Source: a virus
Reading direction: 5' to 3' (one strand)
Virus record (IMG/VR): IMGVR_UViG_3300017710_000019
Coordinates: 1-36,204 of that record
Length of the DNA: 36,204 bases
The notes beneath the pieces were generated by a model. The model was not told the DNA's origin. It did not search any database and was given only the letters and a program-made list of their open reading frames with translations. Each line of letters starts with the position of its first letter. Positions within the stretch are counted from its first letter, which is position 1. The position numbers were made by a program, and so were the translations under genes. This document shows positions 9,701-18,600 of this stretch, one piece after another.

Positions 9701-12610
9701 TATATCAAGTCTATCATCTAAAACCATGTTTTCTATTACAATCAAAGACTTTCTACCATCTACAGTTTGTAAATTAAGGCCATGACTGCCGTTACGTAGC
9801 GATTGTATATCTTCGTCTCTTTGAGCATTTATAGCATCAGCATTGTTTGGGTCTTGCTGTATTTTAGCCTCAGCAACTTTATTTAAATACACTTCAGCTT
9901 CATCTACGTTATTAAAATCTACTAAAGTTTTACTTAGATTAGTTCCTTTAGATCTATTTAACTTTATGTCTGCTTGTATTTGCTCGTAATTATATAAATA
10001 TCTAGCTCTTTCTTCTATTTTAGTAGGATCTACTTTAGTACCCTCTTGTTCTAATTGCTGCTCTGCTAAATCTTTAATTCGTTTTACTTCAGCTTTGTTT
10101 TCTTTTTTAGTGCTGTATAAAGCCCAGTGGTTGTTAAAAGTTTTAGACTTCTTAAATGTTTTTATACCTCTTTCTGCATCAATATATTCAGCTTCTATAG
10201 CGTTTAACAGATCTTGTTTTGCTTGAGGATTAGTGTCAAAACTTTTGTTATTGTACACGTCAATATAGTTAGCTCTAAGCTGAGTCAATCTTTGTATACT
10301 TTTTACTAAAAACTCTGACGCTGCTCCGTCAAGTTGAAGTACTTTTGACTCAACAGCTTTTATCTCTTCGTCGATTTCGTTTTGCAGATCTGTAGCTCTT
10401 TGAGTGTTTTGAGATATAAGTTGATTTTTTCTTTGTTGAATATTTTCAGAAGTAGATCTAAGGCTTAAACTTCTATTAACTTCAAACAACCTATTAATCT
10501 CAAGCTTTTTATTAGTTATGTTATTATATTGATCGGCTGTTGAAAAATACTTTAAAACTTGTCCTTTTATAACAGGCACGCTAGCAAAACCTGTACCGAA
10601 GAAAAGACCAGAGAACATAGCATGATCTACATTTTCCATTAAATCTATACCATTTATTCCGTTTTGAGTGATTATAGTTAATCCTTCACCAACACTTTCA
10701 GCCCCAGCTCCAGCTATACCTTTAAGTGATTGATTTACTCTCCACTTTTTAAACTGACCTTTCATTATAGCAGACTGCACAGAGCTTCTACCAAGACCTC
10801 GTAATAAAAAGTATGTAGGTAAAGATCCAAAAACTACTTCAGCACTACCATATCCTAAAGAAGCAAAAAACTTTTCCATGTCACTATATTCTGCTCTAAT
10901 TTTAGGATCTAATTCTTGAGATGTCATGTTAGAATATTGTTCACCAAAACCACTCATACCTATAATACCAAATCCAGCGCCGCCAGGTGCAGCTAAAGCA
11001 AGAAATATAGGAAGTTGATTAGCTGTTTCTTGAGCAATAAAAGTAAAAAAGTTTTCAGCAGAGTCAAAAGCATTATCAAAAGCTACGTCTTTTTCAAATT
11101 GATTTCTTATTGAGTTGTAAAGATTTTTACGCTCTATAAATTTTTTATCTTCCTCAAGAGTATTAGCCCCAGTAAAAGCACTTAGCCCATAGCTAGCTCC
11201 ACCCAATAGCTCTGCAGTTCTAAGACCTGTAGTAGCAAAAAACTTGTGAACTCCGTTATAATTTCTTTTTAATAAATCTAACTTTAAATCTACACCTTGA
11301 GCTGCATCAATGCTTGTGGATAATTCTTCTTGTAGTTTGTTGTAGTGACTTATATCAATACTATAATTTTTTTGTAAATCTTCAAGCTCTTTTACTAGAT
11401 TTGCTGGTATAGCTCTACCGTCTTGCAAAAACAAAACATCTTCATCTTCTTCAATGTTAAAGTTGTAGTCTGGATTTATTATTTGACTATCTATTTCTTT
11501 TAATCTTTTTAGTTTATCACCCTCTAGCAGCTCGTTTTCTAAAACGTCGCGAAGTTTTATTTTAGAAGAAAACTGGTTGGCAAATTCTTTTGCACCTCTA
11601 TCTAGTAAAAATTGATACTCTTCGCTGTTATCTATTATATCGTCAGCTATTGCTTCTCTTTTAGCTATTATGTCTTCTTGCATTAACTTTTGCACTACAT
11701 AGTTTTGAAGCTGCTCTACCGTAGCTTTATCACCAAGATCTTTTTTAGCTTGAGCTAATTCTTTTTCATAAGGTGTTATTGTTTTTGTTGTTTGAACACC
11801 ACCCGCACCAGATAATATACCTGTTGAAGTTTCTGTTACTTCGTAAGGTTTAAATATATCTTTATTAGTTATTTTTCTAGGATTGCTTTTACTTTCCGGC
11901 TTGCTAAAATCAAAAGCAGGGTTATCAATTAAATACTTTTCTTCTATGCTTTGCTTGTCTATAGCCTCTTCTACTTGAGCACTAAATATTTTATATTGAT
12001 TAATGTTAGACTGAACGCTCTTTTGATACGCTTGCAGTTCTTGTGTTCCAGAGTGTTTATCTATAAAAGAAGTAAGCTTGTTAAAAGTTTCTTCTTGCTC
12101 TCTAAAAATATCTTCAGGAGCAGTTGAGCCAAGACCTATTCTAACTTGAAAAGCATCAGACTCAGTTCCATCTGGAGCTGTAACCTTTATCATATTCATG
12201 AACCTATGGCTATCATCTTCTAAGCCACCAAAAATACCACCTCCAACAGTTCTAAATATATTACCTGTTGTTTCAAATTTAAAGTTAGGATAATATATCT
12301 CTAAAGCTTTTGCGACATCACTATCTGTTTTTTCAAAAAGACCATATCCTATTACGTTTCCTTCCTCATCTTTGTCTTTTAAAAACTCATGACGCTCAAA
12401 TCCAGACGCCGAAGAAATATCGTCCAAGCTGGATGCCATATCTATTTCCGACGGTGCAGGCGCATCCTCTTCCACAACGTCTATCGGCTTTTCCACGACT
12501 TCTTCTTCTTGTACAACCTTAACAGCCGTGTCGCCATGTATCTTTAAAAAATCATTTAATCTGTGCGGAGCAACGTCATATAGCTGCCCGTCTACATTAT
12601 ATCTTTCCAT
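3722..12610 (-). CDS. Giant multidomain (polyvalent) internal virion/ejection protein
   Basis: 2962 residues. In order: an acidic Pro/Glu/Asp-rich N-terminus (about 30-70); long helical stretches; hydrophobic, Gly-rich putative membrane-inserting segments at about 532-552 and 580-700; a zincin-like site H973-E-L-K-H977 with a possible third ligand E1033 in QEVLAVFFEE; helical regions; a YEHTIP motif near 1875; a HAD phosphatase domain at about 2005-2175 (D2014-F-D2016-E-T, LTARP at 2092-2096, K2130, and VDD with D2149/D2150); a C-terminal helical region with hydrophobic segments near 2446 and 2640-2668; a highly charged Lys/Glu helix (~2840-2895); and two Cys3His knuckles (2900-2923, 2937-2961). 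Such arrays are known as large polyvalent proteins, thought to enter the cell with phage DNA. Its place after two smaller internal-protein candidates, and the lack of a tape measure, support an ejection role. Individual activities are inferred from motifs. Confidence 0.75.
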   Translation of the reverse strand: MERYNVDGQLYDVAPHRLNDFLKIHGDTAVKVVQEEEVVEKPIDVVEEDAPAPSEIDMASSLDDISSASGFERHEFLKDKDEEGNVIGYGLFEKTDSDVAKALEIYYPNFKFETTGNIFRTVGGGIFGGLEDDSHRFMNMIKVTAPDGTESDAFQVRIGLGSTAPEDIFREQEETFNKLTSFIDKHSGTQELQAYQKSVQSNINQYKIFSAQVEEAIDKQSIEEKYLIDNPAFDFSKPESKSNPRKITNKDIFKPYEVTETSTGILSGAGGVQTTKTITPYEKELAQAKKDLGDKATVEQLQNYVVQKLMQEDIIAKREAIADDIIDNSEEYQFLLDRGAKEFANQFSSKIKLRDVLENELLEGDKLKRLKEIDSQIINPDYNFNIEEDEDVLFLQDGRAIPANLVKELEDLQKNYSIDISHYNKLQEELSTSIDAAQGVDLKLDLLKRNYNGVHKFFATTGLRTAELLGGASYGLSAFTGANTLEEDKKFIERKNLYNSIRNQFEKDVAFDNAFDSAENFFTFIAQETANQLPIFLALAAPGGAGFGIIGMSGFGEQYSNMTSQELDPKIRAEYSDMEKFFASLGYGSAEVVFGSLPTYFLLRGLGRSSVQSAIMKGQFKKWRVNQSLKGIAGAGAESVGEGLTIITQNGINGIDLMENVDHAMFSGLFFGTGFASVPVIKGQVLKYFSTADQYNNITNKKLEINRLFEVNRSLSLRSTSENIQQRKNQLISQNTQRATDLQNEIDEEIKAVESKVLQLDGAASEFLVKSIQRLTQLRANYIDVYNNKSFDTNPQAKQDLLNAIEAEYIDAERGIKTFKKSKTFNNHWALYSTKKENKAEVKRIKDLAEQQLEQEGTKVDPTKIEERARYLYNYEQIQADIKLNRSKGTNLSKTLVDFNNVDEAEVYLNKVAEAKIQQDPNNADAINAQRDEDIQSLRNGSHGLNLQTVDGRKSLIVIENMVLDDRLDIRTHELKHQVFVDIIGGEPEVYQDMADQVMKWLEVNNKKSFERVQAYAERFDPTDINSPRKPQEVLAVFFEEVAAGRVNLNDDSRFAGLLGFFVRNGAKKKGMNIDLAGEQDAVKFLIGLATKIKNGTLNLEGDDVVVKQRIKEIFASRNFPDTKLQEESTLKSSRNQQGVFKDSNDALIEGLQMLGLENADLFALDAEGLTNIRENQPEVFNKMVKDWNNLGDSKLWLGSSLGPVWRTFSEVNYLSKRDKATNYDLLKDDILDMLTTGIQPGENGIPYIVRSWLDESMASGNIRSLNSHIFGLINTRLMAKDGIIDRKFPKLGMKTVALDAETETGRVIEIESDQDIDAILAREKQKQTLLEKATEYNSRKAIGIDDNFAAEIENVVEEILIESDITDISKFEFTQKFKNKVEDALYKKIKSMMGKGVKGREQFLRKHKNDIMRIVNTATLVQLEKNETNKIFADLVSTNQGPEVIKQAINDGLIQPFEVQNLEAGNNIYKKKTNVNEDQFVQFFSKRGRENALAKALAFNISRDAVFPVVNKNDKVKKAIGGEAGIKALKARINTDQDITLFSKRISNLDVFGQKYIASKLDELLSRIQAGVNFDEAFEFVFPKGKNYYNFDGQRKGVKEDISKILGDYNDLIVIRKSQGILDETTLLDYFNEQTQPAAEFESTSAKAVFDLDKDMVDFSNKDQIVNSRKALLEVIKVLGRSKADRFLRGLTTSSQIGSTDLVAIGVDVLKVGKTQRKLDALLAKPENKRTSRDKRKIKEYKTRIAEKVTKLDKRYGLLDGTNDFESNFLSNEDVAQDNVSFLESNSQTVGPYMRNKANLDYNDISSKAKVEQDFLLEFSDILIKLVKDKKISRNDAAMIVMSMANAGMNTAIAKAAPVRYVPAADIKGPFRYEHTIPRKIIASYMAAYINGKVSKKDLKKLLDNYHVAIIPQSTDNGLTKAGLQSNMQAGWNLDNINDINRYANGKTLGFWDTALFDLKTKAIEPKTFEWARVNSIITDTEQEFNYNILNSQIVLNARSTTLKSARGMSTFDFDETLIIDGENFIVARKGDEEIKISSGRWPIDGPVLADQGYNFDFSDFVNVRGGVNGPLLTKFKNRLEKFGPENMYVLTARPQQSAEAIHGWLKSKGLTIPLANITGLGNSTGEAKAEWMLKKFEEGYNDMYFVDDALPNVKAVKNVLDQLDIKSDVQQAITLKSERISVEFNKMLERTKGIGEFKTFSRVEAMKRGKNVGGFKLFVPPSAEDFTGLLRYFAGTGAQGDADIKFFEEALVKPFARADREMAEMKQKIRDEYKAINKQFPDVKKKLGKLTTLKGFTLDNAIRVYLFDKAGHEIPGLSKSAKSKLINIVKSDPQALAYAESVSRITKQKEGYIAPDEYWNVGNIAQDLQDVVNKVSRKQFLAEWKNNVDIAFSETNLNKIEAVYGSDFRSALEDILYRMESGQNRRRGASKFENQWNNWVNNSVGAIMFFNARSAVLQTLSTVNFINFEDNNIFKAGRAFANQKQYWSDFSFLFNSSFLKNRRAGLATNINEAELASAVAGAKNKAKAALSYLLKIGFTPTQIADSFAIASGGATYYRNRINRYLKEGMSQAEAESQAMLDFQEIAEETQQSARPDRISQQQASNLGRIILAFANTPMQYNRLIKKAAGDLINKRGDWRSNISRILYYGAVQNFIFASLQNALFAMAFEDDEEKEELKQTRVVNSMLDSILRGSGIAGATLATVKNAILEYIEQSEKGYRADYNEVVIEALQVSPPLGSKARKLSSAGKTVKFNKEVMQRMDLLDYDNPLWLAVGNTVEATTNIPMARAIRKIDNLREAMNQDNTNLQRLFLSLGWSSWDLNVGEEVIRNEGKDNEYKVFLDKRRKAVEDVKTEIKEEKKQETIRKKEEKKIQKEKEQQAEVEANKEKQKEEGEKATCAAITSSGKRCKRKPVKGGFCTVHEKVEKSESGEMKQCKKIKSDGKRCGMTTNSKSGLCYYHD
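3725..3913 (-). repeat. Tandem Cys3His zinc knuckles at the C-terminus of the giant protein
   Basis: Residues 2900-2923 and 2937-2961 are two copies of the pattern C-x9-C-x9/10-C-x2-H. Copy 1 has C2900, C2910, C2920, H2923; copy 2 has C2937, C2947, C2958, H2961. Both share GKRC around the second Cys. The pattern resembles the short C-x-A-x-T-x-x-G-x-x-C...C-x-x-H motif grouped, from memory, as DUF5763 in bacterial and phage proteins. The spacing is right for one zinc per copy. A DNA- or RNA-binding role at the very end of the chain is plausible, not shown. Confidence 0.7.
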
Positions 12611-12613
12611 AAT

Positions 12614-14152
12614 TTAATTGCTAAATTCCGTGTTAACGTTAGTTTCTTCTATAGATTTACCTACAGTACTACTCGTAATGTCTTGTTTTTGAGTGAGGTA
12701 GTAATAGTATTGCTCACTAGTTCTAGCGTAATAATTAACTAATTCTTCACGTATATAATCTCTAACTGTCTTTATAATTGGCTGTCCATTTGCGTTAGTG
12801 CCAGCAATTAGTTCAACATCCCAGTCTCTAGTGTCAGTATCAAATAAAGCATCTATAGCCTTTTGATTCATCACTACAGGCGCTCCATCTTCACCTATAG
12901 CTAAAGGTTTACCTTTAAAGTATTTTTCAAAATCTTGGTAAAAAGATGTATTAGAGTACATGTTGTACGGCTTGTCATGAATCCAAGATAATAATTCACC
13001 GTCAAAACTTACGCTTTCTTCATCAGGAGCTATAAGTGTATTCCAAAAAGTTTTATTACCATCTTTATTGAAGCCTAGATTATCGTAATTGTTTTTACGA
13101 ATCATCGTATGGTAATCGTTTATTTTTTGCCCTACGTCTAATTCAACTTTTAAATATAAATCTTTGTTTAGATCGTCAAAACTTATTTTCTCTATTATTG
13201 TAGGATCGTCTAATCTTGCAACATTAAAAACAACTTGACCATTTTCATCTAACTCCATACCAGCAGTTTGACTCATGACTTGCTTTAAATAATGCATAGT
13301 AGTTTTTGAAGAGCCTTTTGAGTATAGATTATTTTTAGAAGATGTTCCCCACTCTTTTTTTAAGTTTGCAAGACGCATCTTTTCCATGTTTAAAGTTTTA
13401 GTGCTTTCAACTAACGAACTTATTTTACCCATAGTTTCTTTGTACCTCGTAGAGTACGGATTAAGACTTAAAGCAATATTTTTTTGCTCTGCTATCTGCT
13501 TCTTTAAATCAATACCAAAATTTGTAACGGCTTGTTTACCGTTCATAAAACCGTTAAAACCTTCTAAGTCTACAACTTTTGGAGAAAAGTCTTGTAATTC
13601 TTTTTCAACCTTTTTTTCAAGAACTTTTAGCGTGTTCTTTCTAATAGTTTCAGCTGCTTTAGCTATAGCGTCAGAAAAACCACTAGCTTTTTTAGTGGTA
13701 TCTCTAAATCCTCCAGCTGCAGCAAAAGCCGCACCATATAAACTTTTCATTGGGCTACGCATTTTACCTGGACTTTCTGGCGCTCTAAATATACTTCTAT
13801 CTGCTGGATCTGGAGGTTCTGGAAGCGAATATTCTATACTGCCGTCAGGATTTTTTATTAACCCTGCTTCATCGCTGTCAAATTTTTTATCTGCTTTTCT
13901 AAATTTTCTAGCCGCTTTATTTTCTTTACCTTCGCTTAAAGCTTTAAAACCTTTGTCAACTTTATTTTCTCCTTTTCTATATTTTCTCTCTGCTTCTCTT
14001 TGAAGCGCGGCATCAGCCATTTGCTCAGAATACAAACTAAGCGCTTCATTGGCAGCATCAGCTAAAGCGTTGTTACTACTTTTTATACCACCACCAGCGG
14101 CAGCATAAGCCATATCTCTTAAACTTGGCCCTGTGTTTCCTGCGTCTGCCAT
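12614..14152 (-). CDS. Putative internal virion (ejection) protein
   Basis: 512 residues, no family recognised. The first third is rich in Ala, Gly, Lys and Arg, with a low-complexity helix (EREAERKYRKGENKVDKGFK) and AAAGGG-like stretches (AYAAAGGGIKSS, YGAAFAAAGGFRD). The middle is helical (ETIRKNTLKVLEKKVEKEL). The C-terminal third is more globular (LLSWIHDKPYNMYSNTSFYQ). The gene sits between a 220-residue protein with a hydrophobic N-terminus and the giant protein, with gaps of only 2-3 bases. In podoviruses, three consecutive genes of rising size after the tail genes often encode the internal proteins that leave the head with the DNA. The assignment rests on position and composition only. 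Confidence 0.5.
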   Translation of the reverse strand: MADAGNTGPSLRDMAYAAAGGGIKSSNNALADAANEALSLYSEQMADAALQREAERKYRKGENKVDKGFKALSEGKENKAARKFRKADKKFDSDEAGLIKNPDGSIEYSLPEPPDPADRSIFRAPESPGKMRSPMKSLYGAAFAAAGGFRDTTKKASGFSDAIAKAAETIRKNTLKVLEKKVEKELQDFSPKVVDLEGFNGFMNGKQAVTNFGIDLKKQIAEQKNIALSLNPYSTRYKETMGKISSLVESTKTLNMEKMRLANLKKEWGTSSKNNLYSKGSSKTTMHYLKQVMSQTAGMELDENGQVVFNVARLDDPTIIEKISFDDLNKDLYLKVELDVGQKINDYHTMIRKNNYDNLGFNKDGNKTFWNTLIAPDEESVSFDGELLSWIHDKPYNMYSNTSFYQDFEKYFKGKPLAIGEDGAPVVMNQKAIDALFDTDTRDWDVELIAGTNANGQPIIKTVRDYIREELVNYYARTSEQYYYYLTQKQDITSSTVGKSIEETNVNTEFSN

Positions 14153-14154
14153 AC

Positions 14155-14817
14155 TTATTTCTTTTTAGTTCGTTTAACTTTCTTGATTTTAGGGTTTTTC
14201 TTCATAGTAGCTGGACTTCCGCCGAAGTATTGCATACCAGCGCCAGCTACAGTTCCAATACCACCCATGATCATATCGTTAGATTGATTTAATCGATCTT
14301 GTTGAGCAGCTGTCTCACCCATACGCATGCCTAATATAGCTTCGTCTCTTGCTAGTAACCTTTGTTGCATTGATTGTTCACCCGCAGCTCTTTGTGATTG
14401 TACGCTAGCAGCACCTTGAGCTCTCATACGTTCGTTAGCAGACTCTTGCTGGCCTATGCTAGCTGAAGCTCTAGCGGCATCTTGTGTAGACTTATTTGCC
14501 ATAGCTTGAGCAAGGCCCGCAATACCAGAACTACCAGCGGCGCCTTGAAGATTACCCATTATATCTGCTTGAGCTTGTTGATTTTGTCGAGCCTCAAACT
14601 CTGCTTGCTGTGTATTTACTGTTAGATCTTCAAAAGTATTTTCTAAATCTTCGTATGGATTACTTATTTTTTGATCTTGATAATCTTTCAAAGCGTCAGC
14701 TTGGTTATCTTGGGCGGTTTCTAAATCACCTTTAGCTTTCTTTCTTCTACCTAAGCCAATACCTATTTGAGCTAAACCAGCTGCTGCACCTATTATTGCT
14801 ACTGTTGCGAATGACAT
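14155..14817 (-). CDS. Small internal virion protein candidate with hydrophobic N-terminus
   Basis: 220 residues. Residues 1-25 are hydrophobic and Gly/Ala-rich (MSFATVAIIGAAAGLAQIGI), followed at once by a basic patch (GRRKKAKGD). A long Gln/Ala/Met-rich helix (about 70-185, with AAGSSGIAGLAQAMANKSTQ and many QQ pairs) leads to a second Gly-rich hydrophobic patch (MIMGGIGTVAGAGMQYFGG, about 183-201) and a very basic tail ending KIKKVKRTKKK. This design fits small podovirus internal/pilot proteins that insert in the membrane during DNA entry, similar in style to T7 gp14, though no homology is claimed. It is packed between the cupin-like gene (1 base) and the 512-residue gene (2 bases). Confidence 0.5.
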   Translation of the reverse strand: MSFATVAIIGAAAGLAQIGIGLGRRKKAKGDLETAQDNQADALKDYQDQKISNPYEDLENTFEDLTVNTQQAEFEARQNQQAQADIMGNLQGAAGSSGIAGLAQAMANKSTQDAARASASIGQQESANERMRAQGAASVQSQRAAGEQSMQQRLLARDEAILGMRMGETAAQQDRLNQSNDMIMGGIGTVAGAGMQYFGGSPATMKKNPKIKKVKRTKKK

Positions 14818-14818
14818 A

Positions 14819-15292
14819 TTATTGTTTTTTAATGTATTGTTCGTATTCTTCGTAGTCTTTAGCTACGTTGTATTTTTCTAGTTCTATTAAGTCTTGAGTA
14901 TTGCTAGGATTTGGATGTATATTAACGAATATACTATCTTCAAGAGCTAATATAACTCTTTTGCTGCCACCAGATGAAACTACGTAGCATGGAGCTTCGT
15001 ATTCTTCTATTTTATCTTCTGTAGCTACACCAATACAACCTTGTAGTAAAAACCAAACATGTTCTCTTTTATGTATCTTGCCTACAACAGCGGTATCTTT
15101 AGGCATGTACATTTGCCTAACGTAAACACCATCTGCAAAGGTATGCTCTAGTGGCGCTAGCTTATTACCAAGACCATTGTTATCACCAGCCACTATATTT
15201 TTATCGTCAGCCGCGGACAACAAGTCTTCTTCAAGCTTTTGTATTTTACTTCGCATAGCTAATGCACGCTCAGTCTTTTGTAATTCACTCAT
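14819..15292 (-). CDS. Cupin-like beta-barrel protein
   Basis: 157 residues. A helical N-terminus (1-35) precedes a cupin-type jelly roll (about 45-130): HTFADGVYVRQMYMPKDTAV, then G-K-I-H74-K-R-E-H78-VWFLLQGCIGV, which resembles cupin motif 1 (G...H...H...E..G) with H-x3-H in place of the usual H-x-H, and a second motif ending VNIHPN (H126). A short acidic helix closes the chain. If H74, H78 and H126 bind a metal, this would be a metal-containing barrel; many phage cupins are purely structural instead. It lies among tail and internal-protein genes, which suggests a virion or assembly role, but no substrate can be inferred. The leader before the ATG is A/T-only. Confidence 0.6.
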   Translation of the reverse strand: MSELQKTERALAMRSKIQKLEEDLLSAADDKNIVAGDNNGLGNKLAPLEHTFADGVYVRQMYMPKDTAVVGKIHKREHVWFLLQGCIGVATEDKIEEYEAPCYVVSSGGSKRVILALEDSIFVNIHPNPSNTQDLIELEKYNVAKDYEEYEQYIKKQ

Positions 15293-15322
15293 TTAATTAA
15301 ATTTATATGTTTACTATTACAC

Positions 15323-15697
15323 TTATTTGCTACTTTCAAATACGTCTGTAGCTATGTTAAATAGTTCTATACTTTGCTTACTGTCGTTTTCAAACTTTAT
15401 CTCTGCAAAATACCCTAGCATGTGAGAGTTGTTAGCAGAGGCCTCTTTGCTAAAGAATATAAAACTCCCATCACTAGGAAGCGCAACTACTACATCTTGG
15501 TCAATAACTATCGTACCACCACCTGAGGTCCTATTTACAGCTGTTATTGTTCCAGCTTTTTTAATAGCATCGTACGAAGATACAGTGTCTACGGGATTGT
15601 TCGTTGACTCAGCGTCAGCATAGTATAGCGTGTCACCTATTTGTACAGATCTATTTATCGATGTATTAAAGCTATATGTTACTTCAGATGTTGCCAT
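15323..15697 (-). CDS. Small tail-associated structural protein
   Basis: 124 residues, mostly beta: NTSINRSVQIGDTLYYADAE, then KAGTITAVNRT, GGGTIVIDQD, a GSFIFFSKEASANNS turn, and GYFAEIKFENDSKQSIELFNI with a terminal ESSK. The pattern (Q-x-GD-x-LYY ... FIFFSK ... GY-AE ... ELF) is familiar from uncharacterised virion proteins of marine phages. It starts 2 bases after the 2036-residue tail protein ends, so it is probably made with it and may bind it. No enzymatic motif is visible. Exact role unknown. Confidence 0.55.
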   Translation of the reverse strand: MATSEVTYSFNTSINRSVQIGDTLYYADAESTNNPVDTVSSYDAIKKAGTITAVNRTSGGGTIVIDQDVVVALPSDGSFIFFSKEASANNSHMLGYFAEIKFENDSKQSIELFNIATDVFESSK

Positions 15698-15699
15698 AA

Positions 15700-18600
15700 T
15701 TAAATGCTAGTTGTTATACCCTCGGTAAACTTACCGCCCAAGGTGATAGTTGTTTGTTGATTGTCAAAGTCGCTAGGAGGGTTTATCGCTATCGTTATCT
15801 TTAATGTTATTGGCCTACTGCTACCGTCATTTATAAACTCTTGAGAAACACTCACAAAACTAGAGTGAGACGCAGGCTGTACTTGTAGCGTATTAAACCC
15901 GCCGGCGTCGGTAAACCCTTCAGCGCCCGCCACTGTAGAAGAGGCAAACTTTCTGTTTGTACCAGCGGAAACTTGTATCACGCATATATTGTTTGAAGTA
16001 TCAACGAAAGGCGAGCCTGTTGTATTAACGCTAAAAGTTTTAAGCTGAGAAGACCCTGTTTGTAAGCCATTGCTTGTACCTATTGAAGTATATTGATCTC
16101 CAGCTGTTACACCGCTGAAGGATATTGTTGTGTTGTTAGATATTGTATCAGCTGAGCTAAGCTCAAACGTAGTAGCGTTAGTTATACTAGCTACAGTTTG
16201 ACCAGCATCTACACCTGTTCCAGTAACGTTATCTCCAGCGCTAAAATTACCAAGAGTGTCACTTGTAACGCCTGTGCCAACCGGTGATTCATCTACAACA
16301 ACTGTAGCGTCGCTAGAAACGGCGCCGTTAACTAAAGCTGTAGACTCTATAAAAGGAAATACAGTGTTAGCTGAATCATAAAAGTTGATGTTAATGTTAG
16401 CCAAGTGATTATCTACAGGAATTGTTCTAGCTTTACCTTCGGTTCTTTTTATAGGTATTATGTACTCTAAGTCTGAAGACAAAGTAGTATCAGCAAAAAC
16501 TACAGACATTTTAACAGTGTTAGTAGGGTCGAAAGCAGTGCCATTATCAGTGAATATTACAGAGTGCAGTGGCTTATCACCTCCAGTGCTATTTAAAGTT
16601 ATACTATTAGTTCCATGTGTAAAAGTAGTTCCTGAAGCCGCGTCGGCAACCGAGCCTGCGCTACCGTTTCTAACAAAAAACTCAGAAGCTGCTATACCAA
16701 CACCTTCTGTAGGAGATATAGTTAAAAACGTTGAAGGCGATTGAGAAGGTGTAAAAGTTATTGTTCCCGTTGAAGTGTCATTGCTATTGGCTATAGAAAC
16801 AACACCATCCACGCCAAAGTTGTTTGCCGTATAGACGTTAGTTTCACCAGCAACGTCTGGTGCTTCGTCGGTAGTCACTTTTATGTGATAAACTGTTCCT
16901 GGCGTAGTGTCGCCTACCTTGACAGTTGGAACACCATTAGATCTTGCTATACCTTGAACAGAAAACTCTTGTGAATCAATATTTCCAGAAGCTGCAGTAT
17001 CAAAAGTTTTATTTGTAAAAGAAGATGTTACGCCTTTAAAATAGTTAAACCACTTACCTTCTTTGTTTATAAACTCTAAAACTTTTCCACTTTGCAAGTC
17101 AGTTTCTACAGAAGAAGCAAACCAGCCTTTTTTAGCAGAGTTATTGTAATACTGTTGGTCCACAAAAGACAAAGTAGCACCAGCACCAACCGTAGTAGCT
17201 ACATTAGCTGTTAACGACAAAGCGGTACCACTTATAGCTGCTACAGTACCTACTTCTACACCAGCACCTACCAGTACGGTTTGGCCTACGGCTATAGCAT
17301 CGTTTGATGCTGCTAGCGTAATATGCGCGCTAGATCCACTACTAACCGCGCTACCACTATTAAGAGCGGTTGTGTCTGGCTTTAATATTCTAGACTGAGT
17401 ACCTTCATATTTTAAGTATTGAAAACTTTTAACAGAGCTAGGGGCGTCGTTAAATATAGTTGTTACCGTGCTGTTGGAAAACAAACCTTCAGTTACAACA
17501 ACTCCAGCGGAACTAGCTCCAGTTGTATTGTTAGATATAGTTATAACGTTATTACTTATATTAGTTATAGTCGTATCGCTAGGTATTATACCGTTGCTAG
17601 TGTAAGCGTCTCCAGCGCTTTGATTTGAACAGAAAACAGTATCACCAACAAATATATTAGGATTTATTGGGCTTTGTAAAGTTATAGTACTAGCGCCGCC
17701 AGATATTCCAGAAGCTGTAAATGAGACTACACCATAGAAACTATTTCTTATAGAGCTTAATGAGTGTTCGTATATATTGCCAAATTTAAAAGTGTAATAC
17801 TCTCCGTCTAAACTTAAGCCTGATTCAGGAGCGTAAGATCTAAAGCTTGACCAACCGTTAGATTTTTCGTTAAACGAAAGTGTATTAACAGTTTTAGTGA
17901 GACTAGAAGATGGCCTGCTATGTATTGATAGATCGTACTCACCTAGTCTGTCATTAAAACTACCTATACACGCTCCAGCATCTTTTAAAGTGTCTTTAAA
18001 ATAATCAGACATGCCATATTCAGATATTGGCGTTAGCCCGTCGTTAGATAATCTCAACACTGCGCCTCTAACTTTATCTGTAAAATATACTCTATAACCA
18101 CTTTGAACTATAGACTCAGGGTTAAACGCTACGCCAAACTCTCCAGAGAAAGGTATAGCTGTGCCAAGCACCGCTGTATTGGAAGTTATATTTGTGTTAC
18201 CATCAGCGTTAAATAAAGCGTTTTTGTTAGCTAAAACCTTAATAACTTTATCTTCACAGAAAGCAACTATATCGCTATCTCTAGCCACTAAGCCTTGTAT
18301 GCTACCATATATTGGGTTTAAGTCTTTTGTTATTGGCTCTGCCTGTATAAATTCATTTAATCTATTTACGCCTGAGGTAGAGTTGTATATTCCAGAGAAT
18401 ATAAAACCGTGCTGTCTTTTTTCTTCTTTGTAGTTTTCAAACACAGTGGAAGCTTTAACACCGTTAGCTAGAGTAGGAGCGTTGAAATCATCTCTTATTC
18501 TATCAGACTCTACGCCGTTACCAAAGCTATAACAATTAAACCAAGATAACACTACGTTGCACACTATGGTAGGATCTACAGCGTTAGCGTGTGTAAATCG

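Noticed and set aside
3765-9721. Many plus-strand open frames opposite the giant gene
   Set aside because: They are shadows of a long minus-strand gene, with low-complexity Phe/Ser/Leu-rich translations, and none has a leader or neighbour in the same direction.
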